A stretch of 64,000 nucleotides of DNA from Heyndrickxia sporothermodurans (GCA_016756695.1 CP066701.1:3058001-3122000), one strand, 5' to 3'. Positions 1 through 7,798 are shown, counted from the first letter of the stretch. Made by a program: numbers and translations. The notes: generated by a model from the sequence alone, not told the origin.

Positions 1-609
1 GTGTGTGATGGTTATTCTGCTTATGATAAGTTGGAAGGCGTTAATTTCGCAAATTGTTGGGCGCATGTTCGTCGTTATTGGCTGAAAGCTGATAGCAAAA
101 ATGGTAGAATCGGTGTGAAATATTGTGATGATTTATATCGACTAGAAAGGCAATTTAAACGTTTGTCTCCGAGTAAACGAAGAAAAAAACGTCAAAAGTA
201 CTCGAAGCCAATCGTGGAGGAATTCCTTCACTGGGTTGAAACATCACCATTTTACGGAAAAAATGCGTTAGCAAAAGCAGCTGAATACACATTAAACAGG
301 GCAAATGGACTCAAATTATTCCTGAATGATGGGCGAATTGAAATGGATAATAATCCAGCCGAGAACGCCATCCGTCCCAACGTTATAGGAAGAAAAAATT
401 GGCTCTTTAGTGTAAGTGAAGCTGGTGCAAAAGCGAATGCCATCTGTTTAAGTATTGCTGAAACTGCCAAAAGTAACGGCGTTGATTTCTATGAATATAT
501 AAAGAAACTTTTTACGGATTTACCAAATCTCGGCGTCCAACAAAACCCTGAAATTTTAGATCAATACATGCCCTGGTCAAAAATGATTCAGGCAGAATGT
601 AGCAAATAA
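1..609 (+). CDS. tnpC: IS66 transposase TnpC, C-terminal part (5' end off window)
   Basis: The 202 residues match residues 329-530 of the complete 530-residue TnpC at 54899-56491. The fragment holds the second catalytic aspartate (CDGYSAYD) and the final glutamate in the IS66 signature NNPAENAIRP. The GTG at position 1 is an internal valine codon, not a start. The frame is open to the natural stop, so this copy may be intact upstream. A 12-bp inverted repeat (613-657) follows the stop. Confidence 0.9.
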   Translation: MCDGYSAYDKLEGVNFANCWAHVRRYWLKADSKNGRIGVKYCDDLYRLERQFKRLSPSKRRKKRQKYSKPIVEEFLHWVETSPFYGKNALAKAAEYTLNRANGLKLFLNDGRIEMDNNPAENAIRPNVIGRKNWLFSVSEAGAKANAICLSIAETAKSNGVDFYEYIKKLFTDLPNLGVQQNPEILDQYMPWSKMIQAECSK

Positions 610-612
610 ATG

Positions 613-657
613 AAATAGCCGTAATTCGATTAAAAAAGTCAGAATTTACGGCTATTT
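613..657. terminator. Hairpin after IS66 tnpC
   Basis: Perfect 12-bp arms AAATAGCCGTAA (613-624) and TTACGGCTATTT (646-657). No T-run follows, so it may act as an mRNA-stabilising structure or weak terminator. A second small hairpin, GTACC-GAAA-GGTAC, lies at 665-678. Both occur in all three copies, between tnpC and the downstream IS1182-like transposase. Confidence 0.5.
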
Positions 658-744
658 ACGATGCGTACCGAAAGGTACACTTATTTTTTATAATTCGGGC
701 TTACGTTGACCACAAACCATAAAAAGACTGGAGGAGTACTTCTT

Positions 745-2098
745 ATGACTATTATACGACAACCTAGCCTATTTGGCATACAGGAATTATTTGACATGGA
801 ACCTACCCAAAAATATGAAGCCATTATTTCAGCGGTAGATTTGGATTCGATGTACCATCAAGTGGCGAAAAAATCACGGTTGGGTGCACCGGAAGAACTA
901 AACTATGCAAACCATGATTATCTCCACCTTTGTAAGATACATAGAGCGCATCCCTACGATGAAGGATCTTATAAAACGTCTTCATGATGATCTAGCTTTT
1001 AAGTTAAATTGTGGCTTTTTGGTTTCTGATCATGTGCCTTCAGAATCCTCCTATTCACGTCTCATAACGAAATTGGAGGAAAGCGATATCCTTGAGAAAG
1101 AACAAGAAAAAGTGGTCCTCCAGGCTATTGCAGAAGGTTTCATCACGGATGATACAGTAGTATTGATGCAACCCATTTTGAAGCACGAGACCAAGCGCGA
1201 CCAAAAGAAGAAAAGCCAAAATCTGAACCCCAAAAACGTGGTCGGAAATCAAAAGATGAGCGTGACGGGTGGCTTAAAGAACAAGCTGAAACGGAAGCCA
1301 ATTTACCTTTATATGATAGAAAAATTGTATTTCAATTAGATGTTCCCTAGCCGAACTACGTGCCGAAGTTCCCCAAGACCCTAAATGGGGCGTGAAAAAG
1401 AACTCAGAAGGACAAAATGTTTTTGGTTTGGCTACAAAGGTCATTTAGCCGTTGGTACATCAAGCCAATACATTCTACAGGCTCTTTTTTCATCTGGGAG
1501 TCTAAATGATGGTAAGGCAATGACTATCCCTTTACTGAAAGGAATTCAGGAACGCCTTCACCTTCCATTACGTTATCAAACAATGGATGCGGGCTATGAC
1601 TATGAACCCATATACGAGCAGGTACATCGAATGGGACAACAATCCGTCATCGCGTATAATAAGCGAAATGAAGGGGAAATCATTGGCTATGATAAACACT
1701 TTGCCCCAACTTGTTTCAGAGAGCATTCTTATCGTTATGATAGTTTTGATCCTAAATATGAAACATTGAAATACACAAGACCAAAGGAATGCGCTGACTG
1801 TCCCTTAGCTAATGAAGGTATTTGCCAAAAGGTTTATAAAGTGAAAATCACTTCAGACCTTCGCAGATATACCGCACCAGCACGCGGGTCACAAGCATGG
1901 AAAAACATTTTCAAACGTCGTACTGCCGTAGAACGGGTTAATGCCTATCTGAAAGAATTCTTTCAACTGAACAATGTTCGCTATCGTACTGGGAAACGTG
2001 CAAAAATTCATTTTGACATGGTAACCCTTATTTATAATGCTTCAAAGTTAGCCGCAGACCGAATTAATGTACAATTAAATCAGCAACAAGTAGCATGA
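745..2098 (+). pseudogene. IS1182/IS5-like DDE transposase, copy 1, frameshifted
   Basis: Reads collinearly with the intact 450-residue transposase at 53411-54763 but is broken into three frames (745-987, about 905-1339 and 1385-2098). The start is the ATG at 745 with GGAGGAG upstream. Small changes against the intact copy lie near 907 (GCAAACC for GCAGCC), 1160 (GTAGTATT for GTGGCCATT), 1326, 1345 (one C lost), 1422 (one T lost) and 1518 (GCAATGACT for GCAGCT). The catalytic D, D and E are encoded but on different frames. Either a decayed copy or an unpolished repeat, because nearly every change lies on GCAGC, GGCC or a homopolymer. Confidence 0.85.
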
Positions 2099-2200
2099 TT
2101 TCTGTTTTTAAAAATATATTTTAGAAATTCTGTAGGATTCTGTATTTTTAAAAAGAGCAATTATGAAATTGACTCATTTTATAAAATTTTAAAAATAATG

Positions 2201-2229
2201 TTTACAAAACTATTCATTTTGGATATACT
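2201..2229 (+). promoter_or_regulatory. Putative sigma-A promoter for the small-ORF cluster
   Basis: TTTACA (2201-2206), 17-bp spacer, TATACT (2224-2229), about 45 bp upstream of the 27-codon ORF. It begins only 26 bp after the end of the nested IS, so the insertion lies just upstream of this promoter. Confidence 0.55.
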
Positions 2230-2273
2230 TACCTACGTAAGCAAAATATTCTTGAAAAGGGAGGTCGATTATT

Positions 2274-2357
2274 GTGAAAAAATTAGTTGCCTTATTTGTT
2301 AGCAAAAACTTAATACGTATCATCCATTCGACCTTGCCGAAATTAGTTGTGTATTAA
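2274..2357 (+). CDS. 27-residue basic peptide, unknown function
   Basis: GTG start preceded by a strong site, AAAAGGGAGG, 10 bp upstream. The product is short, rich in Val/Leu/Ile with five Lys and one Arg, and ends LPKLVVY. It looks like a cationic amphipathic helix, but I do not recognise the family. It sits between a good promoter and two tandem terminator-like hairpins, so it could be a free peptide or the leader peptide of an attenuator. The evidence is the ribosome-binding site, the promoter and the termination signals only; codon statistics on 27 codons are uninformative. Confidence 0.45.
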   Translation: MKKLVALFVSKNLIRIIHSTLPKLVVY

Positions 2358-2374
2358 TTTAACTGATATTTTGT

Positions 2375-2405
2375 GCCGCAGGGAGAATGATTCCTGCGGC
2401 TTTTT
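2375..2405 (+). terminator. Intrinsic terminator 1 of a tandem pair
   Basis: Arms GCCGCAGG (2375-2382) and CCTGCGGC (2393-2400) followed by TTTTT. The second arm can pair instead with the first arm of the next hairpin (2427-2441), which would disrupt this terminator. Confidence 0.75.
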
Positions 2406-2425
2406 GCTGCCATTTATTAGCTATT

Positions 2426-2460
2426 ACCGCAGGGGAATCATGTTTTCCTGCGGTTTTTTA
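2426..2460 (+). terminator. Intrinsic terminator 2 of a tandem pair
   Basis: Arms ACCGCAGG (2426-2433) and CCTGCGGT (2447-2454) followed by six T. Nearly the same arms as the preceding hairpin, suggesting duplication or a mutually exclusive fold. Confidence 0.75.
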
Positions 2461-2494
2461 TTTCATAAAAAATCCTTTAAAGGAGGTGAATACT

Positions 2495-2638
2495 ATGACA
2501 TTGAATCTTATATTTATTACTGTAACCATTAAAAAGAGAACGAAAACAATTGAAGAATGTATGAATGAAGAAAGAATTAATAAAATTATTGAACAATACA
2601 AAATGAAGCATACTGAAATTTTTACAAGAGTTCTGTAA
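2495..2638 (+). CDS. yrzI: YrzI family small protein
   Basis: 47 residues. ATG at 2495 with an excellent AAAGGAGGTGAA site. The N-terminus MTLNLIFITVTIKKR matches, from memory, the Bacillus small YrzI family (about 46-49 residues, often in tandem copies): a short hydrophobic stretch followed by a basic turn and a charged helical tail. Function is unknown. It lies directly downstream of the tandem terminators and two genes upstream of sigK. A shortened relative with the pattern LLTISFHKR may follow at 2757-2822. The longer overlapping frames starting at 2347 and 2387 lack ribosome-binding sites and were not chosen. Confidence 0.7.
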   Translation: MTLNLIFITVTIKKRTKTIEECMNEERINKIIEQYKMKHTEIFTRVL

Positions 2639-2667
2639 TTTTAATAAATAAAATAAGAAGGGAGAGT

Positions 2668-2733
2668 ATGACGATGAACATTTTTCAAAATAAACGATTA
2701 AATTCTTTCTGGGTGGAGAAAGATTCCACCTAG
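2668..2733 (+). CDS. Possible 21-residue peptide
   Basis: ATG at 2668 with GAAGGGAG upstream; the peptide starts MTMNIFQNKR. Unrecognised. Supported only by the ribosome-binding site and by its place in a run of small ORFs in the same direction. Confidence 0.35.
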   Translation: MTMNIFQNKRLNSFWVEKDST

Positions 2734-2756
2734 ATAGATATAAAGGGGTGAATCAA

Positions 2757-2822
2757 TTGTTTCTACAAATCATGCTATTAACGATATCATTTCATAAACG
2801 CAAAGAGAAAGTTGGTCCATAA
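2757..2822 (+). CDS. Possible 21-residue YrzI-like peptide
   Basis: TTG at 2757 with AAAGGGGTG upstream. The hydrophobic start followed by TISFHKR resembles the N-terminal third of the YrzI-type protein at 2495-2638, so it may be a truncated paralogue. Its stop lies inside the terminator stem that closes the cluster. Confidence 0.35.
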   Translation: MFLQIMLLTISFHKRKEKVGP

Positions 2823-2840
2823 TATGGATCAACTTTTTTT
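2811..2840 (+). terminator. Intrinsic terminator closing the small-ORF cluster
   Basis: Arms GTTGGTCCAT (2811-2820) and ATGGATCAAC (2823-2832) followed by seven T. Separates the cluster from sigK. Confidence 0.8.
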
Positions 2841-2953
2841 ATAATACGAACAGGAATATATTTCCTAATAATTTTCTAAATGGGACAGACACGAACAACT
2901 AATGACTTACATAAGCATTAGTAATAGGCAGAAGCCTAATGGAGGTGAGAAAA

Positions 2954-3676
2954 ATGTCCGGAATTTTTACCGCAATAGGTTATCTTTTTAAAGAGCTCTT
3001 ATTTCTTGTGTCATATGTGAAAAATAATGCTTTTCCTCAGCCGCTCTCAGCCAGCGAAGAACGGAAATATTTAAAACAAATGGCTGGTGGCGATGAAGAA
3101 GCCCGGAACATTTTGATTGAGCACAATCTTCGACTTGTCGCCCATATAGTGAAGAAATTTGAAAATACTGGTGAGGATGTCGAGGATTTAATTTCAATTG
3201 GGACGATTGGGCTTATTAAAGCGATTGAAAGTTATTCAGAAGGGAAAGGAACCAAACTAGCCACATATGCCGCAAGATGTATTGAAAACGAAATACTCAT
3301 GCATTTACGAGCCCTGAAAAAAACAAAAAAAGATGTGTCCCTTCATGATCCAATAGGCCAGGACAAAGAAGGAAATGAAATTTCATTAATTGACGTCTTG
3401 AAGTCAGATACGGAAGATGTTTTTGAAACGATTCAATTAAGTATGGAATTAGAAAAAGTAAAGGAATATATTGATGTTCTTGATATGAGGGAGAAGGAAG
3501 TAATTATCGGCAGATTTGGCCTCGATTTACAAAAGGAAAAAACACAACGAGAAATAGCAAAAGAATTAGGGATATCTAGGAGCTATGTATCAAGAATTGA
3601 AAAAAGAGCCCTCATGAAAATGTTTCATGAATTCTATCGAGCGGAGAAAGAAAAGAAGAAGAAACAACAAGAGTGA
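2954..3676 (+). CDS. sigK: RNA polymerase sporulation sigma factor SigK
   Basis: Late mother-cell sigma factor directing coat and mother-cell lysis genes. Start ATG 2954 with GGAGGTGAG just upstream, giving 240 residues. The first 20 or so residues form the hydrophobic pro-sequence, ending near [11 protein letters not shown], which the SpoIVFB membrane protease removes in the family. Region 2 is seen as [16 protein letters not shown] and [15 protein letters not shown], region 4 as the helix-turn-helix [21 protein letters not shown]. The gene is continuous; no skin-type element splits it, unlike in some Bacillus. Near-identical to known SigK over the core. Confidence 0.97.
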   Translation: MSGIFTAIGYLFKELLFLVSYVKNNAFPQPLSASEERKYLKQMAGGDEEARNILIEHNLRLVAHIVKKFENTGEDVEDLISIGTIGLIKAIESYSEGKGTKLATYAARCIENEILMHLRALKKTKKDVSLHDPIGQDKEGNEISLIDVLKSDTEDVFETIQLSMELEKVKEYIDVLDMREKEVIIGRFGLDLQKEKTQREIAKELGISRSYVSRIEKRALMKMFHEFYRAEKEKKKKQQE

Positions 3677-3712
3677 AGCTGGCTGTCTTAGAGGCAGTTT
3701 CGCTTCACTCTT
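3669..3712 (+). terminator. Hairpin terminator after sigK
   Basis: Arms AAGAGTGAAGC (3669-3679) and GCTTCACTCTT (3702-3712) overlapping the sigK stop. The T-run is weak (TTGTAAATT). Confidence 0.6.
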
Positions 3713-3734
3713 GTAAATTCTATGGGGATAATCG

Positions 3735-3821
3735 TTATCCCTCCATTTCAACGGTAACTTCAGCACTAATAACTAAGGCAACAGCAGTACAAAGAACAAG
3801 TCCGATAACGACAGCAAACAT
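3735..3821 (-). CDS. 28-residue hydrophobic membrane peptide, unknown
   Basis: Convergent with sigK. ATG at 3821 preceded on the minus strand by AAAAAGGAGTG. The product begins MFAVVIGLVLCTAVALVI, one transmembrane segment, and ends in a short acidic tail (EVTVEMEG). No family recognised. The strong ribosome-binding site and the clean membrane-helix pattern argue that it is real. The sigK to pepF interval otherwise holds only AT-rich promoter sequence (3850-4030). Confidence 0.5.
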   Translation of the reverse strand: MFAVVIGLVLCTAVALVISAEVTVEMEG

Positions 3822-4034
3822 GTTTTTCACTCCTTTTTAAGTGATCCTTCTTTACCTTAAATGTATCATACACGCATATTTTTGGATGAGACAAAATTGA
3901 ACAGATCTTTTCGAATCGGTGGCAAAATTGTGAATATTACATTTCGGTTTCTATTTCATTTCAAATATTAGAAAAATTCGGGTAGTTCCTTTATAATAGG
4001 AAGGTACGAATATACATACGAGGGAGGAAATACT

Positions 4035-5831
4035 TTGACTACTGCCGCATATACATTAACTTGGGATTTAGATGTTTTCTTTAAGGATGGAAGTCACTCA
4101 GTGGAATTTGAAAGTTTTTTAAAAGAAATAAATGAGGCAATGACAGGATTTGAAGTTGAGGTAAAAAAATGGGATGCTTCAAACGTTTTACGAGAAAAAA
4201 ATGATTTTCTTATGCTTTTACATTCATTACAAACAAATTCTCAAATGTTAAGGCAAGCAGGAGCTTTTGTTAATTGTTTGCAAGCCCAAAATATGCATGA
4301 TACGAAGGCGAACGAACTTCGAGGGAAAGTTTCAAATCATCTCGCTCGGCTAAACACAATATTAACGATTTTCGATGATAAATTAAAAACGATTAGTGAG
4401 AAAAATTGGCATCAGCTTCTTCAAATGGATGAATTAAAAGAATTATATTTTGTTTTAAATGAGCGAAGAGAAATGGCTAAAGAAATGCTTCCAAAAGAAC
4501 AGGAGGCGTTAATTAATGCTCTAAGTGTTGATGGGTACCACGGGTGGGGCGAAATGTACGATACATTAGTGAGCCAAGTAAAAATACCATATGAGGAAAA
4601 TGGTGAAGTTGTTGAGTTATCCGTAGGTCAAGCACATAATAAATTTTCCCATCCAGATAGAAATGTTCGTGCAAAAATATTTGAAAACTGGGAGAAAGCA
4701 TGGGATGAAAAGGCTGAACTTTTTGCTGCAACTTTGAATCATTTAGCTGGTTTCCGTCTTTCTATATACGAAAATAGAAAATGGAATGAAGTATTGAAAG
4801 AACCATTAAGCTATAACAGAATGCAGAAAGAAACGTTAGAAAGTATGTGGGAAGTCATTAGTGAATTTAAAAAGCCACTGACAGAGTATTTAAAAAGAAA
4901 GGCGGAGTTATTAGGTGTTGAAAAGCTCAGCTGGTACGATTTAGATGCTCCAATCGGAGAAGTAAATAGTCATTTTAGTTATCAAGAAGGAGCAGAGTTT
5001 ATTATTCAGCATTTCAGTGAATTTGGAGACCAATTGGCTCGGTTTACGAAAAAAGCTTTTGAAGATAGCTGGATTGAAGCGGAGGATCGCCCAGGAAAAC
5101 GTCCCGGAGGCTTTTGTACGTCGTTCCCTGTAAGCGGTCAGTCAAGAATATTTATGACCTATTCCGGTACCCCTTCAAATGTTTCCACCCTTGCACATGA
5201 GCTTGGACATGCGTTTCATTCGTATGCATTAAAGGATGTCCATCCGTTAAATAGAAATTATGCAATGAACGTCGCTGAAACAGCATCTACTTTTGCTGAA
5301 ATGATCGTCGCGGACGCTTCCGTGAAAAACGCGAAAAACGATGAAGAAAGATTGGCACTTTTAGAAGATAAAATTCAGCGTACGGTTGCTTTACTTATGA
5401 ATATTCATGCTCGTTTCCTATTCGAAACTAAATTTTACGAAGAACGGAAAAAAGGGATTGTTGGAAAAGATCGGCTAAACGAGCTAATGTTGGAAGCACA
5501 AAAAGAAGCATATGGTGACTGCCTTGAAGAGTATCATCCATTATTCTGGGCTTCAAAACTTCATTTCTTTATCACTGGTGTTCCTTTTTATAATTTCCCA
5601 TATACGTTTGGTTATTTATTTTCATTAGGTATTTATGCGCAAGCACAAAAAGAAGGAAAGGGATATGAGGATAAGTATATGGCTTTGTTAAGAGATACAG
5701 GTTCGATGAAAGTTGAAGACCTCGCTAAAAAACATTTGAATGTTGACCTTTCTAAACGCGATTTTTGGGAAGAAGGCGTAAAGCTTTGTATAAAAGATAT
5801 TGACGAATTTTTAGAAGCGACAAAGAACTAA
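4035..5831 (+). CDS. pepF: M3 family oligoendopeptidase F
   Basis: 598-residue cytosolic zinc metallopeptidase of the PepF/thimet type, degrading oligopeptides. The zinc site is HELGH at residues 388-392, with a downstream glutamate in NVAETASTFAEM as third ligand. The conserved SGTPSNVSTLAHE and the C-terminal helical half are present; the length is typical. TTG start at 4035 with GAGGGAGG upstream. A -10-like TATAAT near 3990 suggests its own promoter. The gene ends in a strong hairpin shared with convergent pssA. Physiological substrate unknown. Confidence 0.93.
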   Translation: MTTAAYTLTWDLDVFFKDGSHSVEFESFLKEINEAMTGFEVEVKKWDASNVLREKNDFLMLLHSLQTNSQMLRQAGAFVNCLQAQNMHDTKANELRGKVSNHLARLNTILTIFDDKLKTISEKNWHQLLQMDELKELYFVLNERREMAKEMLPKEQEALINALSVDGYHGWGEMYDTLVSQVKIPYEENGEVVELSVGQAHNKFSHPDRNVRAKIFENWEKAWDEKAELFAATLNHLAGFRLSIYENRKWNEVLKEPLSYNRMQKETLESMWEVISEFKKPLTEYLKRKAELLGVEKLSWYDLDAPIGEVNSHFSYQEGAEFIIQHFSEFGDQLARFTKKAFEDSWIEAEDRPGKRPGGFCTSFPVSGQSRIFMTYSGTPSNVSTLAHELGHAFHSYALKDVHPLNRNYAMNVAETASTFAEMIVADASVKNAKNDEERLALLEDKIQRTVALLMNIHARFLFETKFYEERKKGIVGKDRLNELMLEAQKEAYGDCLEEYHPLFWASKLHFFITGVPFYNFPYTFGYLFSLGIYAQAQKEGKGYEDKYMALLRDTGSMKVEDLAKKHLNVDLSKRDFWEEGVKLCIKDIDEFLEATKN

Positions 5832-5832
5832 C

Positions 5833-5862
5833 AAAAAGCCGGCTTTCGAAGCCGGCTTTTCA
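5833..5862. terminator. Bidirectional terminator pepF/pssA
   Basis: Palindrome AAAAGCCGGCTTTCGAAG with its complement, GC-rich stem flanked by A and T runs on both strands, between convergent pepF and pssA. Confidence 0.85.
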
Positions 5863-5872
5863 TTTGTCATTC

Positions 5873-6412
5873 TTAAAACTTTTTTAATCTGAATGAAGCA
5901 ATCATAAAAAGTGCTAAAATAAGAATAATAAATAGATATAAATGCGATGGAAGGATTGGTAATGCAAGATAGCTTAATGTAGCAAGACAGCCTGCAGCAG
6001 TAATTGGTAGACCAGTAAAAAATCCATTGCTTTCTGTAATGTTAAAGCGAGCTAATCGGAATGCACCACAGCCAATATAAAAGACAGTGAAAAATAAACC
6101 AGGATAACCAAATGAATGCAATACTCCTTGATATAATAAAATGGCCGGTGCTACACCAAATGAAACAATATCACTCATGGAGTCTAATTGTTTACCCAAA
6201 TCGGATTCTATATTTAGTTTTCTTGCGATTAAGCCGTCAAAACGATCGGCAAGTGCAGCAATAAATATTAAAATAACACTTAAATTTAATTGTCCATTTA
6301 TTGCAACCAATGTAGCAAATCCGCCTAATCCTAAATTTAATAGAGTTAGTAAGTTTGCGGTTTGAGATCTTAGTTTTTTGATTGTTTGATCGATAACATT
6401 AGAATGAAACAA
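5873..6412 (-). CDS. pssA: CDP-diacylglycerol-serine O-phosphatidyltransferase
   Basis: Makes phosphatidylserine from CDP-diacylglycerol and serine in the membrane, the first step to phosphatidylethanolamine. 179 residues with several membrane helices. The CDP-alcohol phosphatidyltransferase motif D-G-x2-A-R-x8-G-x3-D-x3-D is complete at residues 59-81 (D59, G60, A63, R64, G73, D77, D81). ATG 6412 has a minus-strand GGAGGTG site. Divergent from psd, the next enzyme, with a 125-bp AT-rich interval. In B. subtilis the two genes share one operon, so here they are co-located but separately transcribed. Confidence 0.95.
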   Translation of the reverse strand: MFHSNVIDQTIKKLRSQTANLLTLLNLGLGGFATLVAINGQLNLSVILIFIAALADRFDGLIARKLNIESDLGKQLDSMSDIVSFGVAPAILLYQGVLHSFGYPGLFFTVFYIGCGAFRLARFNITESNGFFTGLPITAAGCLATLSYLALPILPSHLYLFIILILALFMIASFRLKKF

Positions 6413-6442
6413 CTGTTTTCACCTCCTGTAAAAATTAAAGGA

Positions 6443-6470
6443 TTAACATTTTTCTATTTTATTATATAAT
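6443..6470 (+). promoter_or_regulatory. Putative promoter in pssA-psd divergent interval
   Basis: TTAACA (6443-6448), 16-bp spacer, TATAAT (6465-6470), directed to psd. The same interval holds a direct repeat ATTTTATTATATA (about 6456 and 6473), which is AT-rich and nearly palindromic and could host promoters on both strands. Confidence 0.45.
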
Positions 6471-6537
6471 AATATTTTATTATATAGTGAAAAAACCTTA
6501 AAGTTAAGAGGATATTTTAAAAAGTGGAGGAAAAGTC

Positions 6538-7320
6538 TTGAAAAAATGGATTTATCGTTTCTTGATTGAATTAACCAATCACCAATTTTTATCAAAGCTG
6601 CTAAAGAGTTTTACACAATCGAAAATAAGTAAGCCGTTTATTAAATCATATGCTAAATTATATGAATTAAATCAAGATGAAATGATGAATGAATTACATA
6701 CATATTCAACATTACATGATTTGTTTACTCGAAAGTTAAAATTACATGCACGTGAAATTACACAAGATCAGAATGCTGTTACGAGCCCGGTAGACGGAGT
6801 CATCGAGGATTATGGTACGATAACCCCCAGCAAAGAAATCATCGTTAAAGGCAAATCGTACTCCATACAAGAAATGATCGGTGACAAGACAAAGATTGAT
6901 AAATATATTGGTGGTGATTTTATCATCCTATATTTAAGTCCTAAACATTATCATCGGATCCATAGTCCCGTCACAGGAAAGCTTATTAAGCAGTACGCTT
7001 TAGGGACGAAATCATATCCAGTAAATCGGCTTGGGTTAAAATATGGACGGTCACCACTAGCTAAAAATTATCGAGTGGTATCCGAGGTGGATCATAATAA
7101 GGGATCCTTGCTTATCGTAAAAGTTGGAGCTATGTTTATTAATTCTGTAGAATGCACAGCCTTGTCCGATACATGGGTAAAAGGAGAGGAAATTGCCTAT
7201 TTTTCGTTTGGTTCAACAGTTGTCCTTTTATTCGAAAAGAACACTTTTTCATTAAATAAAGACATCCAGACACCGAAAGATGTAAAAATGGGTGAGCTGT
7301 TAGGATATTTAATTGATTAA
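6538..7320 (+). CDS. psd: Phosphatidylserine decarboxylase (proenzyme)
   Basis: Converts phosphatidylserine to phosphatidylethanolamine at the membrane. 260 residues. The family self-cleaves at a Gly-Ser pair near the C-terminus to create the pyruvoyl cofactor; here it is FGST with the serine at residue 226 (the common form is LGST). The conserved YLSPKHYHRIHSP and SPVDG motifs are present. TTG start at 6538 with GTGGAGGAAAAG upstream. Partner of the divergent pssA. Confidence 0.95.
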   Translation: MKKWIYRFLIELTNHQFLSKLLKSFTQSKISKPFIKSYAKLYELNQDEMMNELHTYSTLHDLFTRKLKLHAREITQDQNAVTSPVDGVIEDYGTITPSKEIIVKGKSYSIQEMIGDKTKIDKYIGGDFIILYLSPKHYHRIHSPVTGKLIKQYALGTKSYPVNRLGLKYGRSPLAKNYRVVSEVDHNKGSLLIVKVGAMFINSVECTALSDTWVKGEEIAYFSFGSTVVLLFEKNTFSLNKDIQTPKDVKMGELLGYLID

Positions 7321-7346
7321 GGAAGCATGACTTTCACACATAAAAA

Positions 7347-7369
7347 TATCCCTACATATTAGTAGGGAT
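7347..7369 (-). terminator. Terminator of sda
   Basis: Arms ATCCCTAC and GTAGGGAT (7348-7355, 7362-7369). Read on the minus strand, the stem is followed by ATTTTTA. It lies directly after the sda stop. Confidence 0.65.
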
Positions 7370-7374
7370 CATAT

Positions 7375-7515
7375 TTACGAAGACAGCTTCATGCGGTTTG
7401 ATAAAGAGCGTCGATGAATTTCCGATTCTAAGAGGCGTATAAAATCCTGGCTTAACTTTAATTCTTTTGCTTTAAAGTAGGATTCAATTAATAATTCATC
7501 TGATAATTTTCTCAT
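7375..7515 (-). CDS. sda: Sporulation histidine kinase inhibitor Sda
   Basis: 46-residue checkpoint protein that binds KinA-type kinases and blocks phosphorelay entry while DNA replication is active or damaged. The product starts [16 protein letters not shown], the near-invariant Sda N-terminus, followed by a second helix ([17 protein letters not shown]), giving the helical hairpin of the family. ATG 7515 with GGAGGTGATGG upstream on the minus strand. Its neighbour yqeG is also the neighbour in B. subtilis. The upstream region carries several DnaA boxes and a LexA-like site, in keeping with replication-linked control. Confidence 0.95.
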   Translation of the reverse strand: MRKLSDELLIESYFKAKELKLSQDFIRLLESEIHRRSLSNRMKLSS

Positions 7516-7619
7516 TATAAGCCATCACCTCCAAAAAAAGTGTTCTAAAGTTAATTCATTATAAATAAACTAGTATGTTAATCATGTTGTACCCTAACTC
7601 TATCAGAGATAAACGTAGA

Positions 7620-7631
7620 GAACAAGCGTTC
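7620..7631. promoter_or_regulatory. Candidate LexA box
   Basis: GAAC-AAGC-GTTC, matching the Gram-positive SOS core GAAC-N4-GTTC, about 105 bp upstream of sda and next to a DnaA box. It could place sda (or yqeG) under LexA control. Not confirmed by flanking bases, which are only partly symmetrical. Confidence 0.45.
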
Positions 7632-7634
7632 TTT

Positions 7635-7733
7635 TTATCCACAAAGAGAAGTGGATAACTTGTGATTAATTTGTACATAAATCTTTTTAAGGTAGATAAG
7701 ACAATGTGAATTTTGTGTATAAAGTTATCCACA
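7635..7733. promoter_or_regulatory. DnaA-box cluster in sda-yqeG interval
   Basis: Two exact TTATCCACA boxes (7635-7643 and 7725-7733), one inverted single-mismatch box TTATCCACT (7650-7658), and two weaker inverted sites, TTATACACA (7714-7722) and TTATGTACA (7672-7680). In B. subtilis the sda promoter region is a known DnaA-binding cluster outside oriC. The arrangement here supports the same DnaA-dependent activation of sda. Confidence 0.85.
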
Positions 7734-7798
7734 GTGTTGGGATTTGATGGATTTTGTCGAAATTTTTTAGTGTTCAGTTTTAATATTGTATTTTTATT

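Larger units (their letters stand above)
1..2174 (+). mobile_element. Nested IS copy 1 (IS66 inside IS1182-like element), left part outside window
   Basis: The right end of a compound element seen complete at 53335-57315. IS66 runs from beyond the window edge to 704, ending in the inverted-repeat core GGGCTTAC. It is followed at 705-712 by GTTGACCA, the 8-bp duplication that IS66 made when it entered the IS1182-like element. The IS1182-like part continues to 2174, ending in AATTATGAAATT-GACT, the same terminus as copies 2 and 3 in reverse orientation. The next five bases, CATTT (2175-2179), are the expected host duplication; its partner lies outside the window. Orientation is opposite to copies 2 and 3. 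Confidence 0.88.

Noticed and set aside
2347-2532. 61-codon frame crossing the tandem terminators
   Set aside because: Reads through two terminator hairpins and overlaps the better supported YrzI-type gene in another frame.
2954-3676. Possible skin-type intervening element in sigK
   Set aside because: The gene is one continuous 240-codon frame with all sigma regions in order.
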